NCBI GenBank assembly: GCA_002435385.1
Contig: DJMN01000046.1
Span: 1 to 25,074 of the forward strand
Direction: 5' to 3'
DNA from: Patescibacteria group bacterium UBA6489
GTDB taxonomy: Bacteria > Patescibacteriota > Gracilibacteria > BD1-5 > UBA6164
Length of the DNA stretch: 25,074 nt
Notes under the pieces: model-generated
Told to the model about the DNA's origin: nothing
What the model saw: the letters and a program-made list of their open reading frames with translations, nothing else
The model's database searches: none
Part shown: in pieces, positions 9,635 through 19,472 of the stretch
Layout: every line of letters begins with the position of its first letter
How positions within the stretch are numbered: the stretch's first letter is position 1
Translations under genes and position numbers: made by a program

Positions 9635-11302
9635 ATGTCAGAAAAAAAAGATAAGTTTTATATAACAACTCCTATTTATTATGTTAACTGAGTTCCTCAT
9701 ATAGGACATTTTTACAGTTCAGTTATAGTAGATACTATAGCTAGATTCAATAAAATCAGTTGAAAAGAAACAAGATTTACAACAGGAGTAGATGAAAATT
9801 CACAAAAAGCACTCATAGTAGCAGAAGAGAAAAAAATGGACATAATGGACTATTTGGATGAGATGGCATGAAAACATAAGTGAGTTTGGGATTCTCTAAA
9901 TATAGACTACACAGATTTCATAAGAACCACAGAAAAAAGACACCATGAAGTAGTTAGAGATGTATTACAAAAAACATTTGATAAATGAGATATTTATGAA
10001 TGAGAATATGAATGAATGTATTGTGTATGATGTGAGGCATTTAAAAAAGAAGATGATTTGATACCACTATCAAGGCACGATGATACAAAAGTTTGTCCTG
10101 ATCACTTAAAAGCACCTGATAAAATAAAAGAAAAAAATTATTTTTTCAAACTAAAAAAATATGAAACTTGGTTAAAGTGATTCTACAAAGCAAATCGTGA
10201 GTTTGTAGTCCCTAGAGATAGATTCAATGAAGTTATAGCATTTGTAGATAGATGATTAGAAGACTTTTCAATATCAAGAGAAACTAATACTTTTTGAATA
10301 AAACTTCCTTTTGATGAAGAGCAAGTAACCTATGTATGGTTTGATGCACTATATAACTACTACACAAGTTGCAAAAAATCTAGATGATGAGATAAAAATA
10401 ATGAAAAATCCACTGATGAATCAGAGTTTTTTCCAGCAAACTTACATGTGGTATGAAAAGATATAATCAGATTTCATGCAATCTTTTGGCCAGCAATGTT
10501 AGCTTCATATTTTGATTTATGAGAGGAAAAAGATTGAGAATTACATTTTAAAGAATCAGATTTAGAAAAATTACCTAAAAACATACTTACAACAGGATTC
10601 TTTACCGTAGACTGACAAAAGATGTCAAAGAGTCTTTGAAATGTAATAGACCCAGTTCAGTATTCAAAAGAATATTCTAAAGATGTTCTAACTCTTTATT
10701 TACTATCATGTTTTAATATCTGATATGATGGAGATTTTGATAACAAACAAGCATTGCTTACATACAATGCAAAACTAGCAAATAACTTATGAAATTTAGT
10801 AAATAGGGTAGTGGTACTTAGTTTGAAGTTATGATGAATATTAGAAGATGATAGAAACCCAGAATTTTTTGATAATACAAGTTTTTGAACTTCAGAATGA
10901 GTGTATACTTGAAATCCTGTATTAAATTTAACTGAATTTAATAAAGTCTTTTTAGAAAAAATATTTGATTATAATTTAAAATCAGCATTAGATAACTGTT
11001 TTGGATATTTGGATAATCTAAATAAATTTACAGATGAAAAAGAACCTTGGAAACTATTGAAAACAGATCCAGAAGAAGCTAAAAAAGTTTTATACACAAT
11101 AGCAGAATGACTAAGAATAGTCTGATTAAATCTATACTCATTCTTCCCAAAAAAGATGTGAGAAATGTTTAAAAAATTTTGACTTGAAAATTATACTGAA
11201 GAATTAGAAAAATGAAAACTAGAAGAACTAAAAAATAGAAAAGAAATCTTTAATATAAAAGAAAAGTGAGAAAATCTATTCAATAGATTTGAGATAGAAT
11301 AA
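9635..11302 (+). CDS. metG: Methionyl-tRNA synthetase
   Basis: A 555-aa class I synthetase that charges initiator and elongator tRNA-Met. HIGH is at 22-25 in NGVPHIGHFYSS and KMSKS at 329-333 in GQKMSKSLGN. The zinc knuckle has Cys130 and Cys133, then Cys154 and His157, so the fourth ligand is His instead of Cys. The anticodon-binding helical domain follows, and the protein ends at ENLFNRFEIE without the C-terminal tRNA-binding (Trbp111-like) extension found in many bacteria. Most glycines are TGA. There is no Shine-Dalgarno site before the ATG. A strong terminator follows. The last 34 coding bases plus terminator recur 814 bp downstream. Confidence 0.97.
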
Positions 11303-11342
11303 ATATTAAATATAATCCTAGAAAAGTTTAGTTTTACTAAAC
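11269..11342. repeat. Direct repeat copy 1: metG tail and terminator
   Basis: These 74 bp cover the end of metG (ENLFNRFEIE and stop) and most of its terminator. They match 12083-12156 without gaps, with 11 mismatches (about 85% identity). The two copies flank the DUF805 gene. Confidence 0.9.
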
Positions 11343-11360
11343 TTTTCTTTATTTTTTTTA
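11320..11360 (+). terminator. Rho-independent terminator after metG
   Basis: AGAAAAGTTTAG (11320-11331) pairs over 12 bp with CTAAACTTTTCT (11337-11348) across a TTTTA loop, followed by a T-rich run. Confidence 0.9.
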
Positions 11361-11372
11361 TCTAAATAAATT

Positions 11373-12059
11373 ATGTTCAATTTATTATTTAGATCATGAT
11401 GAAGAATCTCAAAAAGTGATTACATCTTATGGTTAATCATTGTTTGTTTTTTATCTATCATACCAATATGAATACTATGATTTATATTTTCTGAAGACAT
11501 ATTGACTGTAATCTCAATATACTTTGCTTTAGAAATTTTTATAATCTATATTTTTATCAATCTAACAATAAAAAGATTACATGACTTAGATAAATCTTGA
11601 AAAGATTTTTTCTCTTCCTTTCCTAACTTTGACCTAGTTTTCAAGGAATGAAAAACGGAAGATAATCAATATGGAAAATATATTACTACTACTAAAAAGC
11701 TACCTATAGCTATCTTAGTAACTCTAATTGTTTTATTTATAATTCTTTTTACTATTACTTTTTTTTCTTCAATTATAAGAATAATGAAAAATAATTGAGC
11801 ATATATAACCTCTATTGAAGAAATTCAAAAGAATGAAGTTATTACATTAGAATTTTGAAATATTGAACCTTGATTTTTTCCCAATTGAAGTATCACTGAT
11901 TCTTGAGATAAATGAAATGCTAATTTACAAATAACCCTTAATTGAGAAAAGAAAAATGGTACGGCTTATGTTGTTTTAGAAAAAATAGATTGAGAACGGA
12001 AAATTTTAAATCTGATAATTAGCGATGATTTATGAAATGAAAAAGAAATTATAAAATAA
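11373..12059 (+). CDS. DUF805 membrane protein with Coa1-like C-terminus
   Basis: A 228-aa membrane protein. The N-terminus has FRSGGRISKSDYIL and IKRLHDLDKSGKDFF, the two motifs typical of DUF805 (usually GRixRxeyw and RlHDiGrSG). KEGKTEDNQYGKY matches the segment that follows in that family. Hydrophobic segments lie at about 17-40, 45-67 and 108-132. The soluble part (about 140-228) has GNANLQITLNGEKKNGTAYV, resembling the Coa1-like domain fused to many bacterial DUF805 proteins. Its function is unknown. The gene lies between metG and a second, diverged metG tail, so it may have arrived by recombination. Confidence 0.8.
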
Positions 12060-12065
12060 CCTGTT

Positions 12066-12115
12066 TTCAAAGTTCCCAAAATAGAAAATCTCTTCAATAG
12101 ATTTGAAATAAAATA
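12066..12115 (+). pseudogene. Remnant of a second metG 3' end
   Basis: In one frame, bases before TAA at 12113-12115 read FKVPKIENLFNRFEIK and stop, against KEKGENLFNRFEIE at the true metG end. Changes against copy 1 include silent ones (CTA to CTC, GAG to GAA) and one Glu to Lys, as expected for an orthologous allele and not a fresh copy. Similarity upstream is too weak to follow, so only the tail is present. The 5' limit is approximate. Confidence 0.6.
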
Positions 12116-12156
12116 ATTTCCAAATATAATCCTAGATAAGTTTAGTTCTACTAGAT
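12083..12156. repeat. Direct repeat copy 2: diverged metG tail and terminator
   Basis: Gapless partner of 11269-11342, offset 814 bp, with 11 mismatches. The hairpin arms have changed yet still pair, so the terminator appears to be maintained. Confidence 0.9.
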
Positions 12157-12173
12157 TTATTTAGGATTTTTCT
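12131..12173 (+). terminator. Terminator downstream of the DUF805 gene
   Basis: CCTAGATAAGTTTAGT (12131-12146) pairs with ACTAGATTTATTTAGG (12150-12165) over 16 positions, three of them G-U, followed by ATTTTTCT. It is the diverged homologue of the metG terminator and now serves the DUF805 gene. Confidence 0.75.
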
Positions 12174-12190
12174 ATGGTTTCTTTGTAAGC

Positions 12191-12259
12191 AAAAAGAAAA
12201 TAAAAATTTTCTTTTTAGAAAATTAGATCTCTCCTAAAACAAGATACGAAACTTGTTTT
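12191..12259 (+). other. Two hairpins in the leader of the first protease gene
   Basis: AAAAAGAAAA (12191-12200) pairs with TTTTCTTTTT (12207-12216), and AAAACAAG (12236-12243) pairs with CTTGTTTT (12252-12259). They lie in the 120 nt before the protease ATG, and a T-rich stretch follows the second one. They could be extra terminators or a leader structure. No Shine-Dalgarno site is visible before the ATG at 12294. Confidence 0.4.
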
Positions 12260-12293
12260 AAAATCGTTCTTTATTTTTTTAAGTTTTTTTCTT

Positions 12294-14003
12294 ATGAAGA
12301 AACTATTGTTAGTGTTAGCTCTATTTATTTGAATCTTACCACTTTCAGCAAGTGCAGAAGACAATGTAAATAAAGTCTTTAAAATAAGAGCATACTCTTA
12401 TGAAGAATTAAATAACTCTTATTATTTACAACAATATTGAAGTGCAGTATATATGTGAAATAATCAAATATACACAAACGCACATGTTATACTTGATGCA
12501 GATGGAGAACCTATCTGAAATTATAGAGTTTGTAAAACAGTTGATTTTAAAGATGAACCAAAATGTTTTTCAACATGAAAACTATTATACTATGATATAA
12601 CAAACGATTTAGCAGTTTTAGAAATATCAGATCCTTCAGTTACAGGAGTAACTAGTTCTACAAAAGAACCACAAATAGGAGATGCTGTAAAAGTATATGG
12701 ATACCCTTCAAGTGGATGAAATACAATAAGTTATACAGAATGAAAAATCTCTGGATCAGTAGAATGACTATATAAAATAGATGCAAATATAGATGCTTGA
12801 AATAGCTGAGGATGAGTATTTGATGCGGATGGGAATCTAATCTGAATGGCCGTTGCTGTAAAAGTATGATATACAACTATGGGATATGTTATACCACTTG
12901 CTTCAATAAATAACTTTAAAAACAAAATAGGAAATATTGAGTATTATACAAAAGGAGTAAGTTCTACTTTTGAAAAATATTCAACTACTTTAGATCAAGT
13001 TGTAGGAGCAACTAGTTTTAGTAATCCTGAAATAACAATAGAATCATTTATTAAATATTGATTAAAAGTAAATGACTACACTATTGATAATGATGAAAAA
13101 TATTATCACTTAGGTTTAACAAGTGATGATCCAGAAACATACATTTCAATAAATAACATAAACTTCTCTTGAAAAAGCAATATTACTAGAGATACTCTTT
13201 ATAATATACTACAAAGTAGAATAGAAGAAACAAAAGCTAAAGTTGGTTATGAAATATACAAAGTTATAAAAATGAGACTATTATGAAAAGATGCTATAAT
13301 GTCTTTTACAAAAGATCCAGATGGTAATGTTGTATTAGTACTATATTTTGAAGTTTGAACAAACAATTTTCAAGCAGTTTGATTATATTCAAATAGTTTA
13401 AGAAATACATCATTTGTAAACTGATTACAAACAGTTTTATATAAAATGAAACTAAAATCAGTATCTACTTCTAGCACTTCAGATCGTTTATCTTTAGATA
13501 ACATAACTCTTGCTAAAAATGATAACTTCTTCTTAAAAAAGAATTATGTATGAGATGTTTTACTTTACTGAATGTGAGATATAAGAGTTTTACAATCAAC
13601 TACAGCTCAATTAGAAACAGAACTATTTAAAAACTATACACTATCATCTCTTCTAAAAGAATGATATAACTATGTAAAAGACTATGTTTATCTTAATGAA
13701 GCTAGTATAAAACAAACAAGCAATGGAGAATATTATACATATGTATATGGTAAATACAATGAATTAAAAACAGGAACAACTTTAGAAGATGAGAAAAAAT
13801 ATTACATAAATGTAGCTTTTTATGATAAAAAAGATGATAAGACTTTTTATCAAACAGTTCTTAAATTTACATTTGATGATTTAGCTTCTAAAAAAGCTAT
13901 AGATGATATGCTTTCTACTGTTAAAACTACATCATGAGAATTACCTTTTGCTCTATGAGATATGAGTACTTGAGATAATTTAATAGAAACTCCTGAGTTT
14001 TAA
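12294..14003 (+). CDS. Secreted trypsin-like serine protease with family-specific C-terminal region
   Basis: A 569-aa protein with a signal peptide (MKKLLLVLALFIGILPLSASA, signal peptidase I site near 21-22). The protease domain is of trypsin/HtrA type (S1). The catalytic triad is His64 in YTNAHVIL, Asp105 in TNDLAVL and Ser171 in DAGNSGGGVF. The oxyanion and activation-loop sequence around 163-175 is well preserved. No PDZ domain is apparent. Residues about 235-569 form a region seen only in its neighbours here, with a YYHLGL...ISINNINFSG segment and an ending SGELPFALGDMSTGDNLI. That region is shared by the genes at 14114 and 16658. It probably acts outside the membrane, on surface or host proteins (inferred). 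The next gene is a protease-less paralogue. Confidence 0.92.
12774..12817. repeat. 44-bp identity with second protease gene, copy 1
   Basis: These 44 bases around the active-site serine codons are identical to 17165-17208, although the two proteases differ clearly elsewhere. They encode the KIDANIDAGNSGGG active-site region. Strong selection or recent gene conversion could explain this. Confidence 0.85.
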
Positions 14004-14020
14004 TTAGAAAACTAAATATT

Positions 14021-14055
14021 AAAAAATAAATGAGCTCAATGCTCATTTATTTTTT
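14021..14055 (+). terminator. Terminator after the first protease gene
   Basis: A-rich arm 14021-14035 ending TGAGC pairs with GCTCATTTATTTTTT (14041-14055), with loop TCAAT. More T follow. Confidence 0.88.
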
Positions 14056-14113
14056 TGTTTTTGTGAAATTATTCTTATAATAAAGATTACTTTATATTTT
14101 ATAAAAACCTTTT

Positions 14114-15193
14114 ATGAAAAAACTATTGTTAATTTTTTCTTTGTTATTTATATTTATTCCATTTTCTGTAAACGCAGAAAACCAAGTTTGAGACACAAGT
14201 TTTTCAAATGATGAAATTGAGATATCTAATCTTTCTAATTATGGATTTGAAATAGGTCAAGTCAGAGAAGATAATAATAATGTATATTATTTATCTTTAA
14301 AAGATGATAACTCAAATGCCTTTTTTTCTATTAATAATATACATTTTTCAGGAAAAGAATATTTTACAATTGATGATCTATATGTTTATCTTATTGGACA
14401 TCATATTGAAACCAAACATGACATATTTGAATACGCATCAAGAACTGTAAAAACTAAAATTTTGTCTAAAAATGCTGTGATTGTTTTAAGAAAAGGAGGT
14501 TGAGGAACAATACTTGAAATTTATATAGAAGCTTGAAAAAATCATTTTCAAAAAATATATATATATGAAAATGCACTTACATATAAAGAAGCACTAAAAA
14601 GTAAATCATTTTTAAATGCACTTAGAGTTGTTTTAAATGAAATCGAAATTAAAGAACATCTTCAACAAAATGAGTATTCAAATGATTTTTCTTTTGGTTT
14701 AGATATGTGATTTTATATAATTCAAGATTATTTTAATTATAAAATAATCTCCACTGAATCAGACATTTTAGTTGATTTAAGAACAGCTAAAAGAGATTTG
14801 GAGTCTTTTGGATTTTCAGATTTTTCATCTTATATCAAGGATCAATTAGAAGGCGGACAGGATTATTACATTAATGATTATTGAATTAAAGAAACGAGTA
14901 ATTGAGAGTATTATTGATATGTATTCTTAAAAAATAATGAGAGGAAATCTTGAGATGTTCAAGAATGAGAAAAAAAATATCTTGTTTCTATAGTATTTTT
15001 TAATAAGTTAAATGATACTGAATTTAATAGGTTTTACTTAAATTTTGAATTTGATAACCCAGAATCAAAACAGAAAATAGATGAACTTATAAATTCAATA
15101 AAAACTAAATGATGAGAACTTCCATTTGAATTATGAGATGCAAATGTCTGAGAAAATATGATGAATGAGCCAGATTTTGAAATAATTGATTAA
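14114..15193 (+). CDS. Secreted paralogue of the protease C-terminal region, no protease domain
   Basis: A 359-aa protein with a signal peptide (MKKLLLIFSLLFIFIPFSVNA, cleavage near 21). From about residue 30 it aligns with residues about 235-569 of the protease upstream. The shared pieces are NYGF, YYLSLKDDN, SINNIHFSGK, a central helical stretch, IKETSNGEYYGYVF, and the ending GGELPFELGDANVGENMM. There is no trypsin domain and no triad. It is therefore the accessory region as a stand-alone secreted protein, perhaps a competitor, partner or substrate-binding module of the two proteases (inferred). No outside family is recognised. The gene has its own terminator on each side. Confidence 0.85.
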
Positions 15194-15202
15194 TTTTAAT
15201 TT

Positions 15203-15253
15203 AAAGCAAAAAAACAGGTAATGTAAAAAACTAATTACCTGTTTTTTTGCTTT
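15203..15253 (+). terminator. Strong terminator after the accessory-region gene
   Basis: A 20-bp stem: AAAGC, A-run, CAGGTAAT (15203-15222) pairs with its complement at 15234-15253. The distal arm is T-rich. Confidence 0.9.
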
Positions 15254-15274
15254 TTATAAATATATTTTTATAAT
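15247..15274 (+). promoter_or_regulatory. Possible promoter of the Kazal-domain gene
   Basis: TTGCTT (15247-15252), a 16-nt spacer and a perfect TATAAT (15269-15274) lie 35 nt before the ATG. The -35 box overlaps the distal arm of the preceding terminator. Confidence 0.5.
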
Positions 15275-15309
15275 ACCCCTTGAATATTTATATCATATAA
15301 AATTATATT

Positions 15310-16545
15310 ATGAAAAACATATTTAAGTTTTTAGCTCTTATATTTGTATTATCGTCTATACCATATGCACTAGCATGTGATAATACACAAGCACCAGTAT
15401 GTTGAAATACTGTAGCAGACTGTAAAAATTGTGAGCCAATAAAAGAAACATACACAAACCAATGTTTCATGGAACAAGCATGAGCAGAATTATCATACGA
15501 ATGAAAATGTATAGTTTTAACCTCTAGATTAGAAGATAAACTAGACGATTCAATAATGAGCTTTATGGAAAACTTAAAATCAGAGTATCCAAGCATCAGT
15601 GAAAGAGTAACAAAAATAGATCAAACAGTTATAAAATTAAAAGAATTAGCAGAATTAAAACCTAGATACAGGGAAATTGTTGATTATGTTGGCTTTAGAA
15701 TGGATTATATTTCTAAAGAGGTAAAGGTACAACAAGAAATAATAGCTTATTATTGATTAGATGTTATTTCTGATAACTTTCTTGTTGATTCTAAAGCTGA
15801 TTGCGAAGCTATAATTAGTAAATATACATCATCAACCATTGACTGTACAAAATCCTCAGATGGACAAAATTATTGAGACATATGAATAATAATCTCATCT
15901 ATGGGAAATAATTTTTATGATGTATACTTATGAAGCTTATATCCTAATGGAGAATCTCTTATACGTGAAATATATGATGCATCAGGGAAAAACGCTTATA
16001 CCTGAACTTTAACAGATAATAACTTTTGATTTATTAACATAGGCTCTACAAACTCAAGCAGTTTTAATGTGCTAACAAAAACTTATGCATTATTTAACAA
16101 TTCTCTTATCCTTGATTCGCATATAGAAAATAGTACACTATGAACATTTGGTTTTGCAGTACAATACAGATTCAAAGACTGACTTAGTGATTATGATAAA
16201 TTAAAATTACTAGACTGAGATTTCCCATATTATATGTACAACTATGATATTTGATTATGAATATCATGAGCATATGATTTATTAAAAGGAGGTTTATCAG
16301 GTACAGTTGATATAAAAAACTTAACTGTATTTTGAAAACAATGAGACTACTTTACTAATGAATGGGGAACTGATACAACTAATGATATATTCATTTTAAC
16401 AGCAGATATACCAAACAATCCATATTTTTCAGAATTTGTTATACAATTCTTTGATACTTGAGCATATAATGATTCAAGCAAAGAACAACTTCTTGTGGAC
16501 TTTGTAAAAAATTTACAATGGCAAACTACATTTGCTGTAAAATAA
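15310..16545 (+). CDS. Secreted protein with N-terminal Kazal-type inhibitor domain
   Basis: A 411-aa protein with a signal peptide (MKNIFKFLALIFVLSSIPYALA). Cleavage would leave Cys23 as the first residue, which also recalls a lipoprotein end, though the -3 to -1 residues (ALA) fit signal peptidase I. Residues 23-67 hold six cysteines (23, 31, 38, 41, 52, 67) with APVCG, ETYTNQC, EQAGAELSYEGKC. That is the layout of a Kazal domain (PVCG, TY.N.C, A..., GxC), a family that blocks serine proteases. A helical segment (about 70-150) and a beta-rich C-terminal part (about 185-411) follow, not recognised. The gene sits between the two trypsin-like protease genes, so control of those enzymes, or of host proteases, is a natural guess. 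The inhibitory target cannot be read from the sequence. Confidence 0.85.
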
Positions 16546-16555
16546 AACAATAAAC

Positions 16556-16594
16556 AAATAAAAATAAATGAGAAATTCTCATTTATTTTTATTT
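16556..16594 (+). terminator. Terminator after the Kazal-domain gene
   Basis: A 17-bp stem (16556-16572 with 16578-16594) around loop AAATT, with a T-rich distal arm. Confidence 0.85.
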
Positions 16595-16600
16595 ACAATC

Positions 16601-16628
16601 TTGAAAACCATCCATCTTTAAGTATAAT
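16601..16628 (+). promoter_or_regulatory. Promoter of the second protease gene
   Basis: TTGAAA (16601-16606), a 16-nt spacer, then a perfect TATAAT (16623-16628). The ATG follows 30 nt later, giving a leader of roughly 20-25 nt that is A-rich and lacks a Shine-Dalgarno site. Confidence 0.65.
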
Positions 16629-16657
16629 AACAAAAATATAAATTAAAAAAACATTTC

Positions 16658-18406
16658 ATGAAAAAGTTATTAATAATCTTATTTTCTTTTCTATTATTTA
16701 TAATTACTTCATTTTTCCTTTTATGATTATGGGTTTCAAAAAATTCAGAAAGTAATGTAAATAAAATATTTAAAATAGAATCATATGAATTCTCAGATAT
16801 CCTAAATTCATACTATCCTAAACAATACGGAAGTGCTACATACTTATGAAAAGATTTAATATATACAAATGCACATGTGGTACTAGATGATAACAGTGAA
16901 CCAATATGAAATTATAGAGTTTGTAAAACAACTAATTTTAAAAGTGTTCCAAAATGTTTTTCAACAGGAAGACTGTTATACTATGATGAAAAAAACGATT
17001 TAGCAGTCCTAAGAATTTCTGATCCAGAAGTAGAACCTGTGAATGAAAGTGCTACAGAACCTCAAATATGAGATGTTGTAAAAGTTTATTGATACCCATC
17101 TAACTGATGAGACACTATAAGTTATACAGAATGAAAAATATCTTGATTCAGTGACTGATTATACAAAATAGATGCAAATATAGATGCTTGAAATAGCTGA
17201 GGATGAGTTTTTGACTCAATCTGAAATCTTATATGAATAGCTGTTTCTGTTAGAGAATGATATACAACTATGTGATACATTATACCACTATCAAAAATAG
17301 ATGATTTCAAAGACAAAAAAGGAGTAATAAAAGAATACACAAGAACAGTAGAAAAAAATTTTTGAAAATATGTTCAAACAGTAAAGGATGTTGTATGAAA
17401 TACAGATTTTTCAAACCATGAAATAGAAATAAAACCATTTGAAAATTATAATTTTCAAACCAGCTTTTATACAGTTGATAACAATGAGAAATACTATTAC
17501 CTATGACTAGCAAGTCAAACAGACGATACTTACATTACATTAAATAATGTAAACTTTGCATGAACAAAAGATATGGATATAGAGATGATGTACAAAGTAT
17601 TTTCTGACAGAATAGATGAAACAATAGAACAAGAAGAATTAACAAAATACAAAGTATATCAAAAAACAGTTCTATGAAAAAATACAGTACTAACCTTTAG
17701 AGAGAACAAAGAATGAGTGATATTTGCTATGTATTTTGAATCATCAAAAAACAATTATCAAAAAATTACAATTTCCTCTGATAGTATAAAAAGCGAATGA
17801 TTTAGACAGTGACTTACTATGCTTATTTATAGTTTGAATTTTAAAGATATACAAGATTCATCTCTAGATGACGAATATATGGTACTTGATAGTTTAACTG
17901 TACCAAAATATTGAGATTTCTATATAATGGAAAACTACTTATGAGACTCATTAATATACTGATGAGAAGATATAAGAATAGCACAATCAACTACAGAAGA
18001 GTTTGATATGGAAGAATATGAAAATCACACTATGTCTTCTTATTTTATGGAATTATTTAGTTATTTTCAAGAAAGCGTACTTATGAACTACGCCTGACTA
18101 AAACAAACAAAAAGTGGTGAATACTATTCCTATATATTATGAAAATATAATGAATCAAAATGATGAAAAATTTTTGAAAATAAAAAGAAATATATAGTAG
18201 ATGTAGTCTTTGTTAGCAAAAAGAATGACGAAAAATTCTATGATACCATCTTACAATTCACCTTTGATAAAGTCGAATCTAAAAAAATAATTGATGAATT
18301 TTTATCTAAAATAAGTACTTTATCTTGAAAATCACCTTTTGATTTATGAAATATGAAAGTCTGAGAAAATATAATAAAAACTAAGGAATTCAACTTCATT
18401 AACTAA
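16658..18406 (+). CDS. Membrane-anchored trypsin-like serine protease, paralogue of the first
   Basis: A 582-aa protein. The N-terminal hydrophobic stretch (about 5-27) lacks a clear cleavage site and probably anchors the enzyme with the rest outside, in contrast to its cleavable paralogue. The S1 triad is His73 in YTNAHVVL, Asp114 in KNDLAVL and Ser180 in DAGNSGGGVF. The C-terminal region (about 245-582) matches the first protease throughout: YYYLGL...ITLNNVNFAG, SLIYGGEDIRIAQSTT, LKQTKSGEYYSYILGKYNE, and the ending SGKSPFDLGNMKVGENII. One protease may thus be released and the other held at the cell surface (inferred). It has its own promoter. No strong terminator was found before the next gene. 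Confidence 0.92.
17165..17208. repeat. 44-bp identity with first protease gene, copy 2
   Basis: Identical to 12774-12817, covering the active-site serine region of the second protease. Confidence 0.85.
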
Positions 18407-18452
18407 AAGCTTGCTAAAAATTAATTATTATTATAATCAAACTAGTTTAGCA

Positions 18453-18458
18453 TATAAT
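18453..18458 (+). promoter_or_regulatory. -10 box of the prohibitin-like gene
   Basis: A perfect TATAAT ends 9 nt before the ATG at 18468. If used, it would give an almost leaderless mRNA. No good -35 box is seen at the expected distance. Confidence 0.4.
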
Positions 18459-18467
18459 TCTATTTCT

Positions 18468-19397
18468 ATGAAAAACTTAAAAATCATTAAATATATAGTT
18501 ATTATTGTAATAGTTGTTATCGCTATAGGATCATTAAATCCACTTGTTGTAGTAGATGCAGGACATAGATGAGTAGTATTCTCAAAATTTTGATGAGTAA
18601 AAAAACAAGCCTTATCAGAATGAATACACATAAGAATCCCTCTTATAGAAACAGTTACAACAATGGATGTTAGAACACAAAAGATACTATTTACAGACAA
18701 TCCAGAAAGATATCCAGATATAAAAGATTCTAGAGCCAGACTAGAAAGTGCATCAAGTGATTTACAAGATGTATATATAGATGCAATAATAACATACAGT
18801 CTAGATAAAAATAGTGCTTCAACTATCTATCAAAGTGTTTGACTTGATTATGAATCAAAAAAGATAGCACCAAGAGTTATTGACAGTATAAAAACACATA
18901 CTGCAAAATTTAAAGTAGCAGAGATACTTACAAATAGAGAAAAAATAAAAACTAGTGTTGAAGCAGAACTAAGAGAAGAATTTTCAAAACAATGAATTGT
19001 GTTAGAATGAGTAAGTTTAACAAATTTTGATTTTAATCCAGAGTTTAAAAATTCTATAGAAGAAAAACAAATAGCAGAACAAAAAAAAGAAAAAGAAAGT
19101 TATGAATTAGAAAGAGTAGCAATTCAAGCACAACAAAAAGTAAAGCAAGCAGAAGCAGAGGCAGAAGCTAAAATAAAAGAAGCTGAATGAGAAAAAAAAG
19201 CGAAAATATTAAGCTGAGAATGAATAGAACAGTATAATAAGCTTATAAAGCAAGAGATTTCTAATGAAGTACTTGAGTACAAGAAACTAGAAAATGAACA
19301 AAAAGCTATTTTAAAATGGAGTTGAAATTATCCAACATATTATATGTGATGAGAAAATACACCAATTCCTCTTATAAATATATGACAAACTAACTAA
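18468..19397 (+). CDS. Prohibitin/SPFH-domain membrane protein
   Basis: A 309-aa protein of the prohibitin branch of the SPFH (stomatin/prohibitin/flotillin/HflK-C) superfamily. One N-terminal membrane segment (about 7-24) precedes the SPFH domain (about 28-205). Typical features are VVDAGHRGVVFSKFGGV, GIHIRIPLIETV, MDVRTQ and LQDVYIDAIITYSLD. An Ala/Glu/Lys coiled coil (about 205-255) follows, then a short tail. Such proteins form ring-shaped membrane scaffolds that organise microdomains and restrain AAA proteases such as FtsH. The neighbouring envelope proteases suggest, but do not show, a link with membrane protein quality control. Most glycines are TGA. Confidence 0.92.
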
Positions 19398-19414
19398 TAA
19401 ATATTTTTTCTTTC

Positions 19415-19447
19415 AAAATAAAGTAGGAAATTATCTTACTTTATTTT
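19415..19447 (+). terminator. Terminator after the prohibitin-like gene
   Basis: AAAATAAAGTA (19415-19425) pairs with TACTTTATTTT (19437-19447) across an 11-nt loop, with T-rich sequence after it. Confidence 0.75.
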
Positions 19448-19472
19448 TATAATATAATCTAAATTACAACCT

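Noticed and set aside
12060..12116. Second functional methionyl-tRNA synthetase gene
   Set aside because: Only the last dozen or so codons resemble metG. The catalytic and zinc domains are absent.
12658..12925. Overlapping minus-strand frames in the first protease gene
   Set aside because: They lie opposite the catalytic domain and have no independent signals.
14061..14113. Promoter before the accessory-region gene
   Set aside because: TTGTGA and several TATA-like boxes are present, but none has acceptable spacing.
15303..15596. Minus-strand frame over the Kazal region
   Set aside because: It is a shadow of the signal peptide and six-cysteine domain, which is the clear coding strand.
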